Notes under the pieces: model-generated
Told to the model about the DNA's origin: nothing
Databases searched by the model: none
What the model saw: the letters and a program-made list of their open reading frames with translations, nothing else
Program-made: the position numbers and the translations under genes
Origin: Calothrix sp. MO_167.B12
Lineage (GTDB): Bacteria; Cyanobacteriota; Cyanobacteriia; Cyanobacteriales; Nostocaceae
Assembly: GCA_030066045.1 (NCBI GenBank)
Contig: JASJCJ010000022.1
Span: 1 to 53,085, forward strand
Direction: 5' to 3'
Length of the DNA stretch: 53,085 nucleotides
Part shown: in pieces, positions 8,553-18,465 of the stretch
Numbering within the stretch: the stretch's first letter is position 1
Layout: each line of letters starts with the position of its first letter

Positions 8553-11078
8553 TTAAATACCTGATTTTGTGACATCTAAATCTATAACAGAGATGATTTT
8601 TTCATCGCGAGATAAGGCAATTATACTTTCTCCGGTGCTGCTTCTATTTACTAAAGGAATTTGGTTTACACTTATACGTTCCACTCGATCTCTGTTAGTA
8701 ACGATCGCAATTTTTCCATCCAAATTGGCTGATACTATTGCTGCCAAGTTATCAGTTTTGTTGATAAATTTCAGGGCTTGAGTACCTAAATCGCCACGAT
8801 GGGCAAATTTAATCTCATTGGTTGTCAGGCGTTTTGCATATCCTTCTTGGGTAAATAGCAATATATGCCGTTCTTTTCTTAGGGTTGTACAACCAATCAT
8901 TTGTTGATGTTTTAGTATTCGCAGCCCCTGTAAACCCATAGCTGTACGTCCCATGGTCGGTAATTCGGCTTCGCTCATGGGGAAACGTAATAATCTACCA
9001 CTGGAACTACCTATAATTAACTGTTCATTGGGAGTGACAAACTGAATAAATGATAATTCATCGTTATCTTTCAACTTAATAATGGTGATACCACGACGAC
9101 TTATTTGAGCTAGTTCGCTCAAAGGCAGACGTTTAATCCTACCCCGTTTTGTCAGTAAAACTAAATCCTTCTCGTCTAATTTTTCTGGTAGTAAAAAGCG
9201 GCTGATTACAGTTTCTGTAGCTAATTGAGCGGTATTACTGAGCAAAGTAATTAGTGGGGTTCCCCTCGCCGCTCGTCCTGTAGAAATGGGAATATCTGCA
9301 ACTTTCACGGGGTATACTTTACCTGTGTTTGTTAAAATTAATACATCTTGAGCGGTATCAGTCAGGTTAGTTTGAACAATAAAATCATGCTCTGGGATGT
9401 TGTTGTCAGCTTTAGATTTTTTGGCAGAAGGCTGAGAATGTCGCACATATCCCCGGTGAGTAAATTCTAAGATGGCTTGTTTGGGGGCTTGTTCTATGGT
9501 CAAATTTGAGGAAGATTTATCTGCTGAAACTTTGCTACTGCCACTCTTTGGCTGAACTAATCCTTTGGTTTTTAGGGGTTCTTCTCCAATATGAGTACGC
9601 CGGGGATCGCCATATTTACGTTTAAGCGATCGCAATTCTTTTTTCAATGCCTTTAATAATTCTTTGCGATCATTAAGCAGATTTTGTAATTGTTCGATTT
9701 TCTGGTTCAGTTCCGTAAATTCCTGTTCTAAGTTGTGTTGCTCTAAACTAGTTAGCCGTCGCAATGGCATTGACAGAATGGCATCTGTTTGGGCTTCAGT
9801 AAAGTTGAGGCGGTTTTGTAGAGTTTGTTTGGCAGTACTACCATCAGCAGCTTGGCGGAGAATGGTAATTACTTGATCCAAGTTAGATAGGGCTGTTAAT
9901 AAACCCGCCACTAAATGCAAGCGACTCTCCGCTTTTTCTAATTCATATCTGTAGCGACGGTTGAGTGTCTGTTCCCGGAAGTGTAAAAATTCCTGCAATA
10001 ATTGGCGCAAACTCAGTTGACGGGGCTGTCCATTTACCAAAGTCAGTAGAATCGCACCAAAGTTAGTTTGTAATGCCGTTTGGTGATACAAATGCTGTAA
10101 AACATCTTGGGGTTGGGCATCTCGTTTCAATTCTATTACCACTCGCATCCCCTGGCGATCGCTCTCATCCCGAATATCTGAAATCCCCTGGAGGCGCCCG
10201 TGATTAACCAAATCGGCAACTTTCTCAATCCAACCAGCTTTATTGACTTGGTAAGGTAATTCAGTAACAATAATTGCCGTGCGTTTTTTACTGCCTCGAC
10301 TCCGGGCAACTTCCTCTATTTGAGTCACTCCCCGCATAACGATACTACCCTTACCACTGGTGTATGCTTCGCGAATGCCCTTACTACCAACAATTTGCCC
10401 CCCGGTAGGAAAATCTGGTCCTGGAATGAACTCAAATAACTTGTCATCCGCCAGTTCTGGGCGATCAATTAAAGCAATCAATCCATCCACCACCTCCCCT
10501 AAGTTATGGGGTGGAATGTTAGTTGCCATACCCACAGCAATCCCAGCACAACCATTCAGTAATAAAAATGGTAGTTGAGCAGGTAAAACAGTCGGTTCTT
10601 GCTGAGAATTATCAAAATTACCAATAAACTCTACGGTTTCTTCTCCAATTTCCGTCAGCATTCCCTCATTACCAATGGGTGCTAACCGGGTTTCCGTATA
10701 ACGCATTGCCGCCGGGGGATCATTATCTACACTCCCAAAATTGCCATGTCCTGCCAACAATGGATAGCGGCTTGAAAAGTCTTGTACTAACCTCACCAAA
10801 GCATCATAAACCGCTTGGTCGCCGTGGGGATGGTATTTACCTAACACATCCCCCACCACACGAGCGCACTTACGATAGGGACGGTCTGGTGTTAATCCTA
10901 ATTCATGCATTGCATATAAAATCCGCCGATGAACGGGCTTTAAGCCATCGCGCACATCTGGCAATGCCCGTCCCACAATTACACTCATGGCATATTCTAA
11001 ATAAGACCTTTGCATCTCTGTGTGCAAGGCTGTGGTAATTACCTGTCCCTTGGAGAGAAGGTTTAACTGTTTTGCCAT
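8553..11078 (-). CDS. Type IIA topoisomerase subunit A (GyrA/ParC paralogue lacking the GyrA box)
   Basis: DNA-cleaving A subunit of a gyrase/topo IV-type enzyme. The N-terminal breakage-reunion domain is complete: [17 protein letters not shown] (45-61), [10 protein letters not shown] (83-92) and AAMRYTETR with catalytic Tyr127. A coiled-coil tower follows (~370-490), then a C-terminal beta-pinwheel with recurring blades such as [13 protein letters not shown] and [13 protein letters not shown]. The QRRGGKG-like GyrA box expected in the first blade is absent: residues 541-565 read [10 protein letters not shown] then [10 protein letters not shown]. Without that box DNA wrapping and negative supercoiling are unlikely, so it is better read as a relaxing/decatenating paralogue (ParC-like) beside a canonical gyrA elsewhere. 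Gln88 sits where E. coli GyrA has Ser83. ATG start at 11078. Confidence 0.9.
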   Translation of the reverse strand: MAKQLNLLSKGQVITTALHTEMQRSYLEYAMSVIVGRALPDVRDGLKPVHRRILYAMHELGLTPDRPYRKCARVVGDVLGKYHPHGDQAVYDALVRLVQDFSSRYPLLAGHGNFGSVDNDPPAAMRYTETRLAPIGNEGMLTEIGEETVEFIGNFDNSQQEPTVLPAQLPFLLLNGCAGIAVGMATNIPPHNLGEVVDGLIALIDRPELADDKLFEFIPGPDFPTGGQIVGSKGIREAYTSGKGSIVMRGVTQIEEVARSRGSKKRTAIIVTELPYQVNKAGWIEKVADLVNHGRLQGISDIRDESDRQGMRVVIELKRDAQPQDVLQHLYHQTALQTNFGAILLTLVNGQPRQLSLRQLLQEFLHFREQTLNRRYRYELEKAESRLHLVAGLLTALSNLDQVITILRQAADGSTAKQTLQNRLNFTEAQTDAILSMPLRRLTSLEQHNLEQEFTELNQKIEQLQNLLNDRKELLKALKKELRSLKRKYGDPRRTHIGEEPLKTKGLVQPKSGSSKVSADKSSSNLTIEQAPKQAILEFTHRGYVRHSQPSAKKSKADNNIPEHDFIVQTNLTDTAQDVLILTNTGKVYPVKVADIPISTGRAARGTPLITLLSNTAQLATETVISRFLLPEKLDEKDLVLLTKRGRIKRLPLSELAQISRRGITIIKLKDNDELSFIQFVTPNEQLIIGSSSGRLLRFPMSEAELPTMGRTAMGLQGLRILKHQQMIGCTTLRKERHILLFTQEGYAKRLTTNEIKFAHRGDLGTQALKFINKTDNLAAIVSANLDGKIAIVTNRDRVERISVNQIPLVNRSSTGESIIALSRDEKIISVIDLDVTKSGI

Positions 11079-11278
11079 GAGTTTTTACCTAAATTTAACT
11101 ACACAAAAGTCACTGTCACTGAACACTTCAGCAAACACAGCATAACGGATGAAATGCTTTTCCTTACAGAATCTTGATATTCAGATACCAAAAATCAGTA
11201 GTATTATCCTTGATGTTAGGGATACTTGTTGCATAAAAGTAAGTAGCAATTCCTATTACCCTTATCAGTAACATTTCC

Positions 11279-11686
11279 ATGAAAACTGTTTTAATTGTTG
11301 AAGATGATCTAATTAATGCTCGCGTTTTTTCTAAAATTTTGACCAAACGAGGGGGTTTAAATGTTAAGCATACTGAAAATGTAGATGAGGTTATGAGAAT
11401 TGTCCAAGCCAAAGAAGCAGACATTATTTTGATGGATGTTTCTTTATCCCGCAGTGTTTATCAAGGTAAATCTGTGGATGGTATCAAAATTACTCAAATG
11501 CTAAAGTCAGATCCCAACACAGCCTCTTTGCCTATTATCCTCGTAACTGCACACGCGATGGAAGGCGATCGAGAAAACTTCCTTAAACAAAGCGGTGCTG
11601 ATGGTTATATTTCCAAGCCAGTTGTAGATCATCAATCTTTTGTTGAACAAATCATTGCCTTACTCCCCAAAGAAAGTAACCACTAA
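11279..11686 (+). CDS. Single-domain response regulator (CheY-like receiver)
   Basis: A 135-residue receiver domain with nothing attached. It shows the acidic pair in VEDD (residues ~8-10), the phosphoacceptor Asp in IILMDVSLS, the switch Thr in LVTAHAM and the Lys of ISKP. It probably relays phosphate from a histidine kinase encoded elsewhere, since no kinase is near. It starts at ATG 11279 and is divergent from the topoisomerase gene, with a 200-base shared upstream region. Partner and output cannot be inferred. Confidence 0.9.
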   Translation: MKTVLIVEDDLINARVFSKILTKRGGLNVKHTENVDEVMRIVQAKEADIILMDVSLSRSVYQGKSVDGIKITQMLKSDPNTASLPIILVTAHAMEGDRENFLKQSGADGYISKPVVDHQSFVEQIIALLPKESNH

Positions 11687-12827
11687 TTTCGACTTCTGTT
11701 GCCCAATTACTTTTGTCTTGAGCTAAACATCCAGTCATTATTAGTTTATATGTACTATTAAATTAGACTTTAAGCAAGTAGCAATCGCTCCAATGGCATA
11801 GGGATAACCGGGGACTAATGCCCCCGGTTTCATAAATTGGGGTATTGACTAAGGAAGCCCCTAGGGACTGTTTTCTTTCCTCGCCGTCACCCTGGAAGGG
11901 TTCGGCTTGTCGTGCCTAGACGCAACAGCGGCTTGGAGTAGAGCAGTCCGCGCCAACGGACTAGGGGAAATCAACGTTTTGAGCCTGCCTACCTGGACTT
12001 TGCTCCTGTGGCCTCAGGTTACTCTGCTTCAAGCCGCCTTTGGTGTCTTTGACATACTCCCCTTGTTGAAACAAAGGGGATTCAAAAAGGTTGTTCCAAA
12101 ACGGACTTTAGTCACGTTTTTTCACCTTTTCTTCCTGTCTCTTAGGCTTTTAACTAGACGTTCAACCTATGGCCTCACGCCCCCGTCAGATCGCCTCCAC
12201 AGGCATTTTGTTTAACGCTGGTGGAAGTGCCCCTCCCCAAACAGGTCTGAATTCTTATCTGGAACAGTTACTCTACCTTCAAATGGCTCCCAGAGTGCAG
12301 GTCGCGTCACCCTTCGGGTATCTCCTAAGCCCTTCGGGCAGGCTGCGCCAACGGAGACGCTCCGCGTTAGCGTTAGCTCCCCTGAAAGGGGCACGTCAGT
12401 CGCTTTATGCCGGGGAACCCCTACTCTGCGAGAAGCCGCTCCGCGTCTACGGGTTACGCGCTTCGCGCACGCTATGCGAGCGCCAGTTGCCTGGGTCAGG
12501 AAACCCTCCCGCAGCACTGGACTCACCGTCCACCGCGCTGACTCACCGTTACTGATTTTAGTGGTGATATTTGTCTCGACGATCCATGATGGAGCCCAGT
12601 TGCCCGGTAATAGTGATTGCGCTTTACCGCTAGTATCATTTCATTATATCAGAAAACTTGGGGATCAATCCCCTTGAGTCGCGTTTCATCCCCTCGCGTG
12701 CATCGTAGGGGTTCTCACGCTCCCAGCATGCCTTGATAGGAAAACCCTTATGTGGCAATATGTGCCAAGCTCCGCTAATATCCTCAGGGATGAAAATTTT
12801 TCACGGAGACTGACCTGAAGATACCAA
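11687..12827. mobile_element. Degenerate mobile-element relic rich in small palindromic repeats
   Basis: About 1.1 kb with no convincing protein; the open frames here are short, overlap on both strands and show no domains. GC content is clearly higher than in the surroundings. Bases 12300-12490 contain several small dispersed palindromes (CCCTTCGGG, ACGCTCCGCG, CTGCGAGAAGCCGCTCCGCG, GCTTCGCGCACGC). Hairpins also occur at 11808-11830 (CCGGGG...CCCCCGG) and 12059-12079. Read on the minus strand, the segment from about 12215 down to 12048 looks like the right end and omega-RNA part of an IS200/IS605-type TnpB element, but no tnpB frame remains. The region is best described as nested remnants. 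Confidence 0.5.
12048..12215 (-). ncRNA. Possible orphan TnpB-type right end / omega-RNA remnant
   Basis: On the minus strand this stretch passes through a GTGGAGGCGATCTGACGGGG segment and ends in a hairpin with arms of about 9 bp (12059-12079, CCCC...GGGG), followed by GGGGAGTATGTCAAAG. Cyanobacterial IS605/IS607-type elements commonly end with such a G-rich hairpin and a TGTCAA-type boundary, the part that forms the 3' scaffold of the TnpB guide RNA. The match is from memory of that pattern and no tnpB gene adjoins it. It could equally be an unrelated palindromic repeat. Confidence 0.35.
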
Positions 12828-13379
12828 CTATTTTAATCCCATACGTAATTCCGCTAAACGCTGTCTTGACTTGGGATCGATGGAATTCGCTAAAAATCGA
12901 CCTTTGGATTGTTTGCGAGATTGGGATTTTTTCTTGATTCGACAAACATTATCTTGGACTAGGTAGCATAGTTGTTGTGCAGAGATCCATTCTGCTCCAT
13001 AGCCCTGTATCATTAATTGCTGTGCTCGGTCAGATGTAGCTACCATGACGCGAGAAATTAAAGATTGAGCAATTTCATGTCGAAAAGAGGCACAGGCCTT
13101 TTCTATATATGTGTCGGCAGTTTGCCCAAAGTCGGTATAGTGTACCGATAGATTACCTGTAATTATCTCTTGATTGCTAGAAGTGTTTTGATAATGAGCA
13201 TCAAAAACAATTTTCGTTTGATAATTCTCAAACGCACTGTAACTAATCAAAGCTTGGACTAGTTCCCATCGGGCTGCTTCTAATCCCACAGTATCGCGGG
13301 TTTTCTTCAAGCAAGACCAAGCACCTATTATATTGTAGCCGTCCACCAGCAAAACGGCTTGGGAGAGTGAGCCAGACAT
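12828..13379 (-). CDS. YacP-like NYN-domain protein (putative ribonuclease)
   Basis: A 183-residue NYN/PIN-fold protein of the YacP (Rae1) type. In Bacillus the relative cleaves mRNA on the ribosome. Visible family features are LLVDGYNIIGAW (residues ~10-21, with acidic Asp13), KIVFDAHY (~56-63), TDFGQTADTYIEKA (~82-95) and VMVATSDRAQQ with an active-site-type Asp. The C-terminal part is basic (RIKKKSQSRKQSKGRF), which may bind RNA. Length fits the family. ATG start at 13379, with an AT-rich upstream region facing dnaE. Whether it is ribosome-linked in cyanobacteria is unknown to me. Confidence 0.85.
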   Translation of the reverse strand: MSGSLSQAVLLVDGYNIIGAWSCLKKTRDTVGLEAARWELVQALISYSAFENYQTKIVFDAHYQNTSSNQEIITGNLSVHYTDFGQTADTYIEKACASFRHEIAQSLISRVMVATSDRAQQLMIQGYGAEWISAQQLCYLVQDNVCRIKKKSQSRKQSKGRFLANSIDPKSRQRLAELRMGLK

Positions 13380-13830
13380 GGTTTTGAATCACTATTTTCT
13401 AGAGTTAACAAAAATCGTTCATAATTTTTATAGTAATTCAATCATTCCTTGTAATAGTGTGTTACAAAACTAAAAACATCCCCGATTTAGTTATTTAGGT
13501 AAATAGTAATAAACTCAAACCCATTGCACATAAGTATTTGGGGATTGAAAACCCAAAATGAAAAACTAAGAAGGTTGTGGGGTATGGGGTGTAGGGTTTA
13601 GGGTAGTTGGTGGGGGCTTGTACCCCTATAGGTTCGGGAAAGGGTGTTAAAAAATATATTATTCCTTGTTAAGAAAGTTTACATTCCCACAAAATACAAA
13701 ATTCCAGATTCCAGATTCGTCCCAAATTAAGTTAACCTAAAATACCATCTCTAATACACATCCTGATTTCACAGAGTATCTTGATTGTGGTTGCTGGTGT
13801 AGATGTTGTTCCTTCCTGGGGAAATGTACT
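13380..13830. other. Intergenic region upstream of dnaE
   Basis: No gene was seen in 451 bases between two divergent genes. It holds a G-rich run around 13575-13640 and an AT-rich stretch, and should carry promoters for both neighbours. No sharp operator or terminator could be picked out. Confidence 0.5.
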
Positions 13831-16461
13831 ATGTCCTTTGTTCCTTTGCACATTCACAGTGACTATAGTTTGCTAGATGGTGCTAGTCAGCTACCAAATT
13901 TAGTAGATAGAGTCATTGAATTGGGGATGGATGCGATCGCACTTACGGATCATGGTGTAATGTATGGTGCGATCGAATTGATCAAAATTTGCCGTAACAA
14001 GAATGTTAAGGCAATTATTGGTAATGAAATGTACATTATTAATGGGGATATTACTAAGCAGGAACGCCGTCCTCGCTATCACCAAGTTGTATTAGCTAAA
14101 AATACTCAAGGTTATAAAAACTTAGTTAAATTAACTACTACTTCTCACCTCAAAGGAGTACAAGGTAAAGGTATTTTTTCCCGCCCCTGTATTAATAAAG
14201 AATTATTGAAGGAATACCATGAAAATTTGATTGTGACTAGTGCTTGTTTGGGGGGAGAAATACCTCAAGCAATTCTCAGTGGTAGACCAGATGCGGCGAG
14301 GAAAGTGGCAAAATGGTATAAGGAAGTATTTGGTGATGATTTTTATTTAGAAATTCAGGATCATGGTTCCCAGGAAGACCGGATTGTGAATGTGGAAATT
14401 ATTAAAATTGCTAGGGAATTAGATATTAAATTTATTGCCACCAATGATTCCCATTATATTTCTTGCTTTGATGTCGAAGCACATGATGCTTTGCTATGTA
14501 TTCAAACTGGGAAATTAATTGTTGAAGATAAAAGAATGCGGTATAGCGGTACGGAATATCTCAAATCTGCTGAAGAAATGAAACAATTATTCCGCGACCA
14601 TTTACCGGATGATGTGATTGAGGAAGCTATTAGTACAACTGTAGAAGTCGCTGATAAAATTGAACCTTATAATATTTTGGGAGAACCTCGCATTCCCAAT
14701 TATCCTATTCCTTCCGGTCATACTGCTGATACCTATGTGGAAGAAGTGGCCTGGCAAGGACTTTTAGATAAACTCAATCGCAAATCCCGCAGCGAAATTG
14801 ATCCAGCTTACAAAGAAAGGTTGGAATATGAATTAAAAATGATTCAAAAGATGGGATTTTCTACATACTTTTTAGTAGTATGGGACTACATCAAATTTGC
14901 CAGGGATAATCAAATTCCCGTAGGACCAGGAAGGGGCTCAGCGGCTGGTTCTTTAGTAGCTTATTGTATGGGAATTACTAATATTGACCCCGTACATCAT
15001 GGATTACTATTTGAGCGATTTCTTAATCCTGAACGGAAATCCATGCCTGATATTGATACGGATTTCTGCATTGAACAACGGGATAAAGTCATTGATTATG
15101 TAACTCGTCAATATGGGGAAGATAAAGTAGCGCAAATTATTACCTTTAACCGCATGACATCAAAAGCCGTGTTAAAAGATGTGGCGAGAGTATTAAATAT
15201 ACCCTATGCAGAATCAGACAAAATGGCAAAAATGATTCCTGTATCTAGGGGTAAACCAACTAAATTAAAGGTAATGGTTTCTGATGATACCCCCGAACCA
15301 GAATTTAAACAAAGATATGATAATGAATCTCATGTGCGCCATTGGGTAGATATGGCAATTAGGATTGAAGGAACTAACAAAACCTTTGGCGTTCACGCAG
15401 CAGGGGTAGTCATTTCCGCCGAACCATTAGATGAAATCGTTCCTCTACAAAGAAATAATGATGGTTCTGTAATTACCCAGTATTATATGGAAGATTTAGA
15501 TTCCTTGGGATTGTTAAAAATGGATTTTCTGGGGTTAAGAAATTTGACCATGATTCAGAAAACCATTGATTTAATTGAAGAAAGCTATGGATATAAAATC
15601 GACCCCTATGAGATAACTGCCCAAGAGAGAAAAGCACAGCGTATATTGGCAGAAGGGAAACATAGTAACCTGCCCAAAGAAGTACAGAAGACTTATGAAT
15701 TACTGGAAGCGGGAGAACTAGAAGGGGTATTTCAATTAGAATCTTCGGGAATGAAGCAAATTGTCCGAGATTTGAAACCTTCTAATATTGAAGATATATC
15801 TTCTATTTTGGCATTATATCGACCAGGACCATTGGATGCTGGACTAATTCCTAAATTTATTAACCGCAAACATGGTAAAGAAGAAATTGTCTATGATGAT
15901 CAAGTTTTAGAACCAATTTTAGATGAAACCTATGGGATTATGGTCTATCAAGAGCAAATCATGAAAATTGCTCAAGATATGGCTGGATATTCTTTGGGAC
16001 AAGCCGATTTGCTGCGTCGAGCTATGGGTAAAAAGAAAGTTGCGGAAATGCAGAAGCAGCGAGAAAAGTTTATTGATGGTTCCGCCAAAAATGGAATTAA
16101 CAAGAAAATCGCAGAAGAATTATTTGAGCAAATGTTGAAGTTTGCCGAATATTGTTTAAGTTATGATACAAAAATTTTGACTGTAGAATATGGCTTAATG
16201 CCAATTGGAGAAATTGTCGAGAAAGGTATTGAATGTCAGGTATACACTGTTGATAGTCATGGCAATGTGTATACCCAACCCATTGTCCAATGGCATCATC
16301 GGGGTGAGCAAGAAATTTTTGAGTATGAGTTAGAAGATGGTTCGATTATTCAAGCTACCAAAGACCATAAATTCATGACTACAGAGGGAGAAATGTTACC
16401 AATTGAGGAAATATTTGCTAGGGGGTTAGACTTATTACAAGTGAAAGGTTTGCCAGAATAA
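13831..16461 (+). CDS. dnaE: DNA polymerase III alpha subunit, N-terminal half fused to N-terminal split intein
   Basis: Catalytic subunit of the replicative polymerase, encoded in two genes in many cyanobacteria. Residues 1-774 are the N-extein: a PHP domain beginning [13 protein letters not shown] and LTDHG, the polymerase palm with PDIDTDF (406-412; Asp407, Asp409 and Asp411 are candidates for metal binding) and the [14 protein letters not shown] loop, ending KFAEY. Residue 775 is the intein's first Cys (CLSYDT), and the last 102 residues form the intein N fragment. The rest of the polymerase is not in this window and must be encoded in a separate dnaE-C gene; trans-splicing restores the enzyme. 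ATG start at 13831. The fragment ends cleanly at TAA 16459-16461. Confidence 0.97.
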   Translation: MSFVPLHIHSDYSLLDGASQLPNLVDRVIELGMDAIALTDHGVMYGAIELIKICRNKNVKAIIGNEMYIINGDITKQERRPRYHQVVLAKNTQGYKNLVKLTTTSHLKGVQGKGIFSRPCINKELLKEYHENLIVTSACLGGEIPQAILSGRPDAARKVAKWYKEVFGDDFYLEIQDHGSQEDRIVNVEIIKIARELDIKFIATNDSHYISCFDVEAHDALLCIQTGKLIVEDKRMRYSGTEYLKSAEEMKQLFRDHLPDDVIEEAISTTVEVADKIEPYNILGEPRIPNYPIPSGHTADTYVEEVAWQGLLDKLNRKSRSEIDPAYKERLEYELKMIQKMGFSTYFLVVWDYIKFARDNQIPVGPGRGSAAGSLVAYCMGITNIDPVHHGLLFERFLNPERKSMPDIDTDFCIEQRDKVIDYVTRQYGEDKVAQIITFNRMTSKAVLKDVARVLNIPYAESDKMAKMIPVSRGKPTKLKVMVSDDTPEPEFKQRYDNESHVRHWVDMAIRIEGTNKTFGVHAAGVVISAEPLDEIVPLQRNNDGSVITQYYMEDLDSLGLLKMDFLGLRNLTMIQKTIDLIEESYGYKIDPYEITAQERKAQRILAEGKHSNLPKEVQKTYELLEAGELEGVFQLESSGMKQIVRDLKPSNIEDISSILALYRPGPLDAGLIPKFINRKHGKEEIVYDDQVLEPILDETYGIMVYQEQIMKIAQDMAGYSLGQADLLRRAMGKKKVAEMQKQREKFIDGSAKNGINKKIAEELFEQMLKFAEYCLSYDTKILTVEYGLMPIGEIVEKGIECQVYTVDSHGNVYTQPIVQWHHRGEQEIFEYELEDGSIIQATKDHKFMTTEGEMLPIEEIFARGLDLLQVKGLPE
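16153..16458 (+). other. DnaE split intein, N-terminal fragment (Int-N, 102 residues)
   Basis: Starts at Cys775 of the dnaE-N product, directly after the AEY extein junction. Block A reads [14 protein letters not shown]; block B contains the [12 protein letters not shown] motif, whose Thr and His support the first N-S acyl shift. Length and sequence are very close to the well-known Nostoc DnaE Int-N. It works with Int-C on the dnaE-C product to ligate the two polymerase halves. No homing endonuclease domain is present. Confidence 0.96.
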
Positions 16462-16649
16462 GAGGCAAATTTAGAATTTAGAATTTAGAATTTAGAATTA
16501 TTTTTTCTGCATTCTGAATGAATTTCTGAAATTAATTAATAATCAACTCGAGTTAATCAAAAAAACTTGGATATGATGGCTTACTTCAACTAAGTCATTA
16601 GTATAGTTATAGCATTTCCCACTCTGGTGAAGTACACATCAAAACCTCA

Positions 16650-16787
16650 CTAGGGTCTGTTTTCAAACCCAAAATTAGCATCAATTGTAGGTTTGGTTTC
16701 GTTCCTCAACCCAATATTTTCCGTACAGCCAGTTGGGTAGAACGAAGTGAAACCCAACCTACACCATAGTTTGAAAACACGCCCTAG
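16650..16787. repeat. MITE-like inverted-repeat element, 138 bp
   Basis: Outer arms CTAGGGTCTGTTTTCAAAC and GTTTGAAAACACGCCCTAG are near-perfect inverted repeats. Inner arms GTAGGTTTGGTTTCGTTC and GAACGAAGTGAAACCCAACC continue the pairing, so nearly the whole element can fold on itself. It carries no coding region. Confidence 0.8.
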
Positions 16788-16968
16788 GCTCAGAAACGCT
16801 ATATAGGGATTTTTCGATAAAAAAGATAAATTATCTATCTGTTTCCACATCGGATGATAATATTTCACTATGTTTCTGGAAATATACCTGATGTGTTTGA
16901 TGTAATTCATACTAGTATTATCTCATATAATCAAAAATATGATTATGTCGGGATTGACTTAGGGATAA

Positions 16969-17077
16969 CACATATCTTGCACTTTCTCAATAAGGGTAAG
17001 GTGGGCAATGCCCACCCTACGAAAAACTAAGGGTTTCAGACTCTAATTTTCTCAATAATCTTATGGTGCAAGATGTG
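16969..17077 (+). repeat. 109-bp MITE, copy 1
   Basis: Terminal inverted repeats are CACATATCTTGCA and TGCAAGATGTG, with an internal hairpin GGTGGGCAATGCCCACC. A second copy lies at 25321-25429 in the opposite orientation; aligned by eye the two differ at about 8 of 109 positions. This copy ends 28 bases before the EndoU-like gene. Confidence 0.9.
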
Positions 17078-17105
17078 AAATAAATTGTTAATATTTTATT
17101 GAACA

Positions 17106-18341
17106 ATGGATATTTACCAACAAATTTGGAATGCTGACCAGGCTGGTAACGGTATTCGGGCGATTCTTCCTGATGGTATAAAAGATGAGACAGTGGGTTA
17201 TGTGGTGGTGGATGAAAATAGCACTAACAATCCTGACCATGTTATTTTTCCGGAAGTGAAGATTCCAGAAAGTAAACTCACTACCTATAAATTATGTGAA
17301 AAACTGCTGAATAACTACGCTTTAAGTCAGACTCAGCCTGAAGAAAATACAGCTGAAGAAATAGAAGAGGTTCAGGTTTTCCTAAATGCCATTCTCAACA
17401 CTCCACCGATGAAAGTGGCTAGAGAATATGTCCAACAACAAATCGGACAAACCATCACCGATAGTCGATGGTATCAAATCCTCTATGATATCTGGTTTCT
17501 CCAATATGACCAGGGCGAGAACCAGGATTTAAGTGGTTTTGAGCATGTGATTGTCGGTGAACAAAAAGGTGGAAAAGTTGGTGGCTATCACTTTTGGTAT
17601 AAATATTATCTTGATGACTGGATTGGTTTTTTGGGCAGCGATGATATTTCCTATGTCGGCACTCGTTACGACGGACAAAGTCGCAGAACAGGAACCCTAA
17701 CCACTCAAGGTAAACTCGTTCCCGAAGTCGTGACACTTGCTTACAAGTGGGAAGCCTATGATTATCAAGCTAAGGAGAGAAGACCACTTTACAAAAAAAT
17801 CGGCGGATTTTGGGTTGGTTGTAGCATTGAAGGATTAATGGCTTTAGGAACAGTTAGATGTTTTAGACAAGCTCGCGCTCCCAAAGAAGCAATTATCAAT
17901 AATGCCAAGTATGATTTAAAAGTTTTTCGCAGTCCTAACCGTCAAAGTATGCGGACGTTCTATCCAGTATTTCTGGAGTTGGTTGAATCTGCAAATGGCA
18001 CAGTAGTAGTCACCGCAGACAATGATGTTCGCATTATGGCAGCACTAATCAATCCTCAGGGGGATGATAAAGGCAAGGAAACTGTTACCCTGCTAAATAT
18101 ATCGCCAAATGCCATAGATTTAACGGACTGGCTATTAAAAGATAAATTCGGTAATTCCCTAAACCTGAGTGGTAATAATATTGCGCCTGGAGGAACAACA
18201 ACAATTAACCTTTCTGGTAATGATGTCATCTTATCCAATAGTGGCGGTAAAATTTTCCTCTACAATGGGGAAAATCTGGTGCATGAGGTCAGTTATACGC
18301 CAGGTGAAATAGGCGAACAGGGATGGACAACTGTATTCTAG
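17106..18341 (+). CDS. EndoU-like endoribonuclease with C-terminal lamin-tail domain
   Basis: A 411-residue two-domain protein. Residues ~105-260 match the XendoU/EndoU fold: GFEHVIVGE with His147, a Gly/Lys-rich loop, GGYHFWYKYYLDDW with His162, and LYKKIGGFWVGCSIEG with Lys230/231. These fit the His-His-Lys active site that cleaves RNA 3' of uridines to a cyclic phosphate. Residues ~309-411 read as a lamin-tail (LTD) beta-sandwich: INPQGDD, TVTLLNISPNAIDLTDWLL, GGKIFLYNGENLVHEVSYT, GWTTVF. No signal peptide or membrane segment is seen, so it is probably cytosolic unless exported another way. It has no operon partner or adjacent immunity gene. Substrate and role are unknown. ATG start at 17106. 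Confidence 0.8.
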   Translation: MDIYQQIWNADQAGNGIRAILPDGIKDETVGYVVVDENSTNNPDHVIFPEVKIPESKLTTYKLCEKLLNNYALSQTQPEENTAEEIEEVQVFLNAILNTPPMKVAREYVQQQIGQTITDSRWYQILYDIWFLQYDQGENQDLSGFEHVIVGEQKGGKVGGYHFWYKYYLDDWIGFLGSDDISYVGTRYDGQSRRTGTLTTQGKLVPEVVTLAYKWEAYDYQAKERRPLYKKIGGFWVGCSIEGLMALGTVRCFRQARAPKEAIINNAKYDLKVFRSPNRQSMRTFYPVFLELVESANGTVVVTADNDVRIMAALINPQGDDKGKETVTLLNISPNAIDLTDWLLKDKFGNSLNLSGNNIAPGGTTTINLSGNDVILSNSGGKIFLYNGENLVHEVSYTPGEIGEQGWTTVF

Positions 18342-18430
18342 TGTTCCGCCACATTAATTCTGAGGGGTAAAACAATTGTAGTGGGAGCGTCTCGCTCCCT
18401 GTTGATAAAAAGCGTCTCGCTCCCTTTAGA
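18342..18430 (+). repeat. Dispersed 'GTAGTGGGAGCG' repeat, copy 1
   Basis: GTGTTCCGCCACATTA followed by CAATTGTAGTGGGAGCGTCT and CGCTCCCTGTTG. Nearly the same sequence recurs at 49728-49830, and parts at 43240-43310, 44410-44560, 51225-51320 and 51595-51660. GGGAGCGTCTCGCTCCC is itself a hairpin. Confidence 0.8.
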
Positions 18431-18465
18431 TTAACATCAAGGTAACAACATTGGAGGGTCGAACA

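Larger units (their letters stand above)
16462..17105. repeat. Intergenic region with heptamer repeats and two MITE-like elements
   Basis: No gene. GAATTTA heptamers repeat at about 16478-16500 right after the dnaE-N stop. An inverted-repeat element lies at 16650-16787 and a 109-bp MITE at 16969-17077; both are listed separately. Confidence 0.75.

Noticed and set aside
11907-12677. Several overlapping open frames on both strands of 67-128 codons
   Set aside because: They lie in GC-rich palindromic repeats, overlap on opposite strands, have low-complexity Arg/Pro/Ser-rich translations and no domain; treated as relic DNA.
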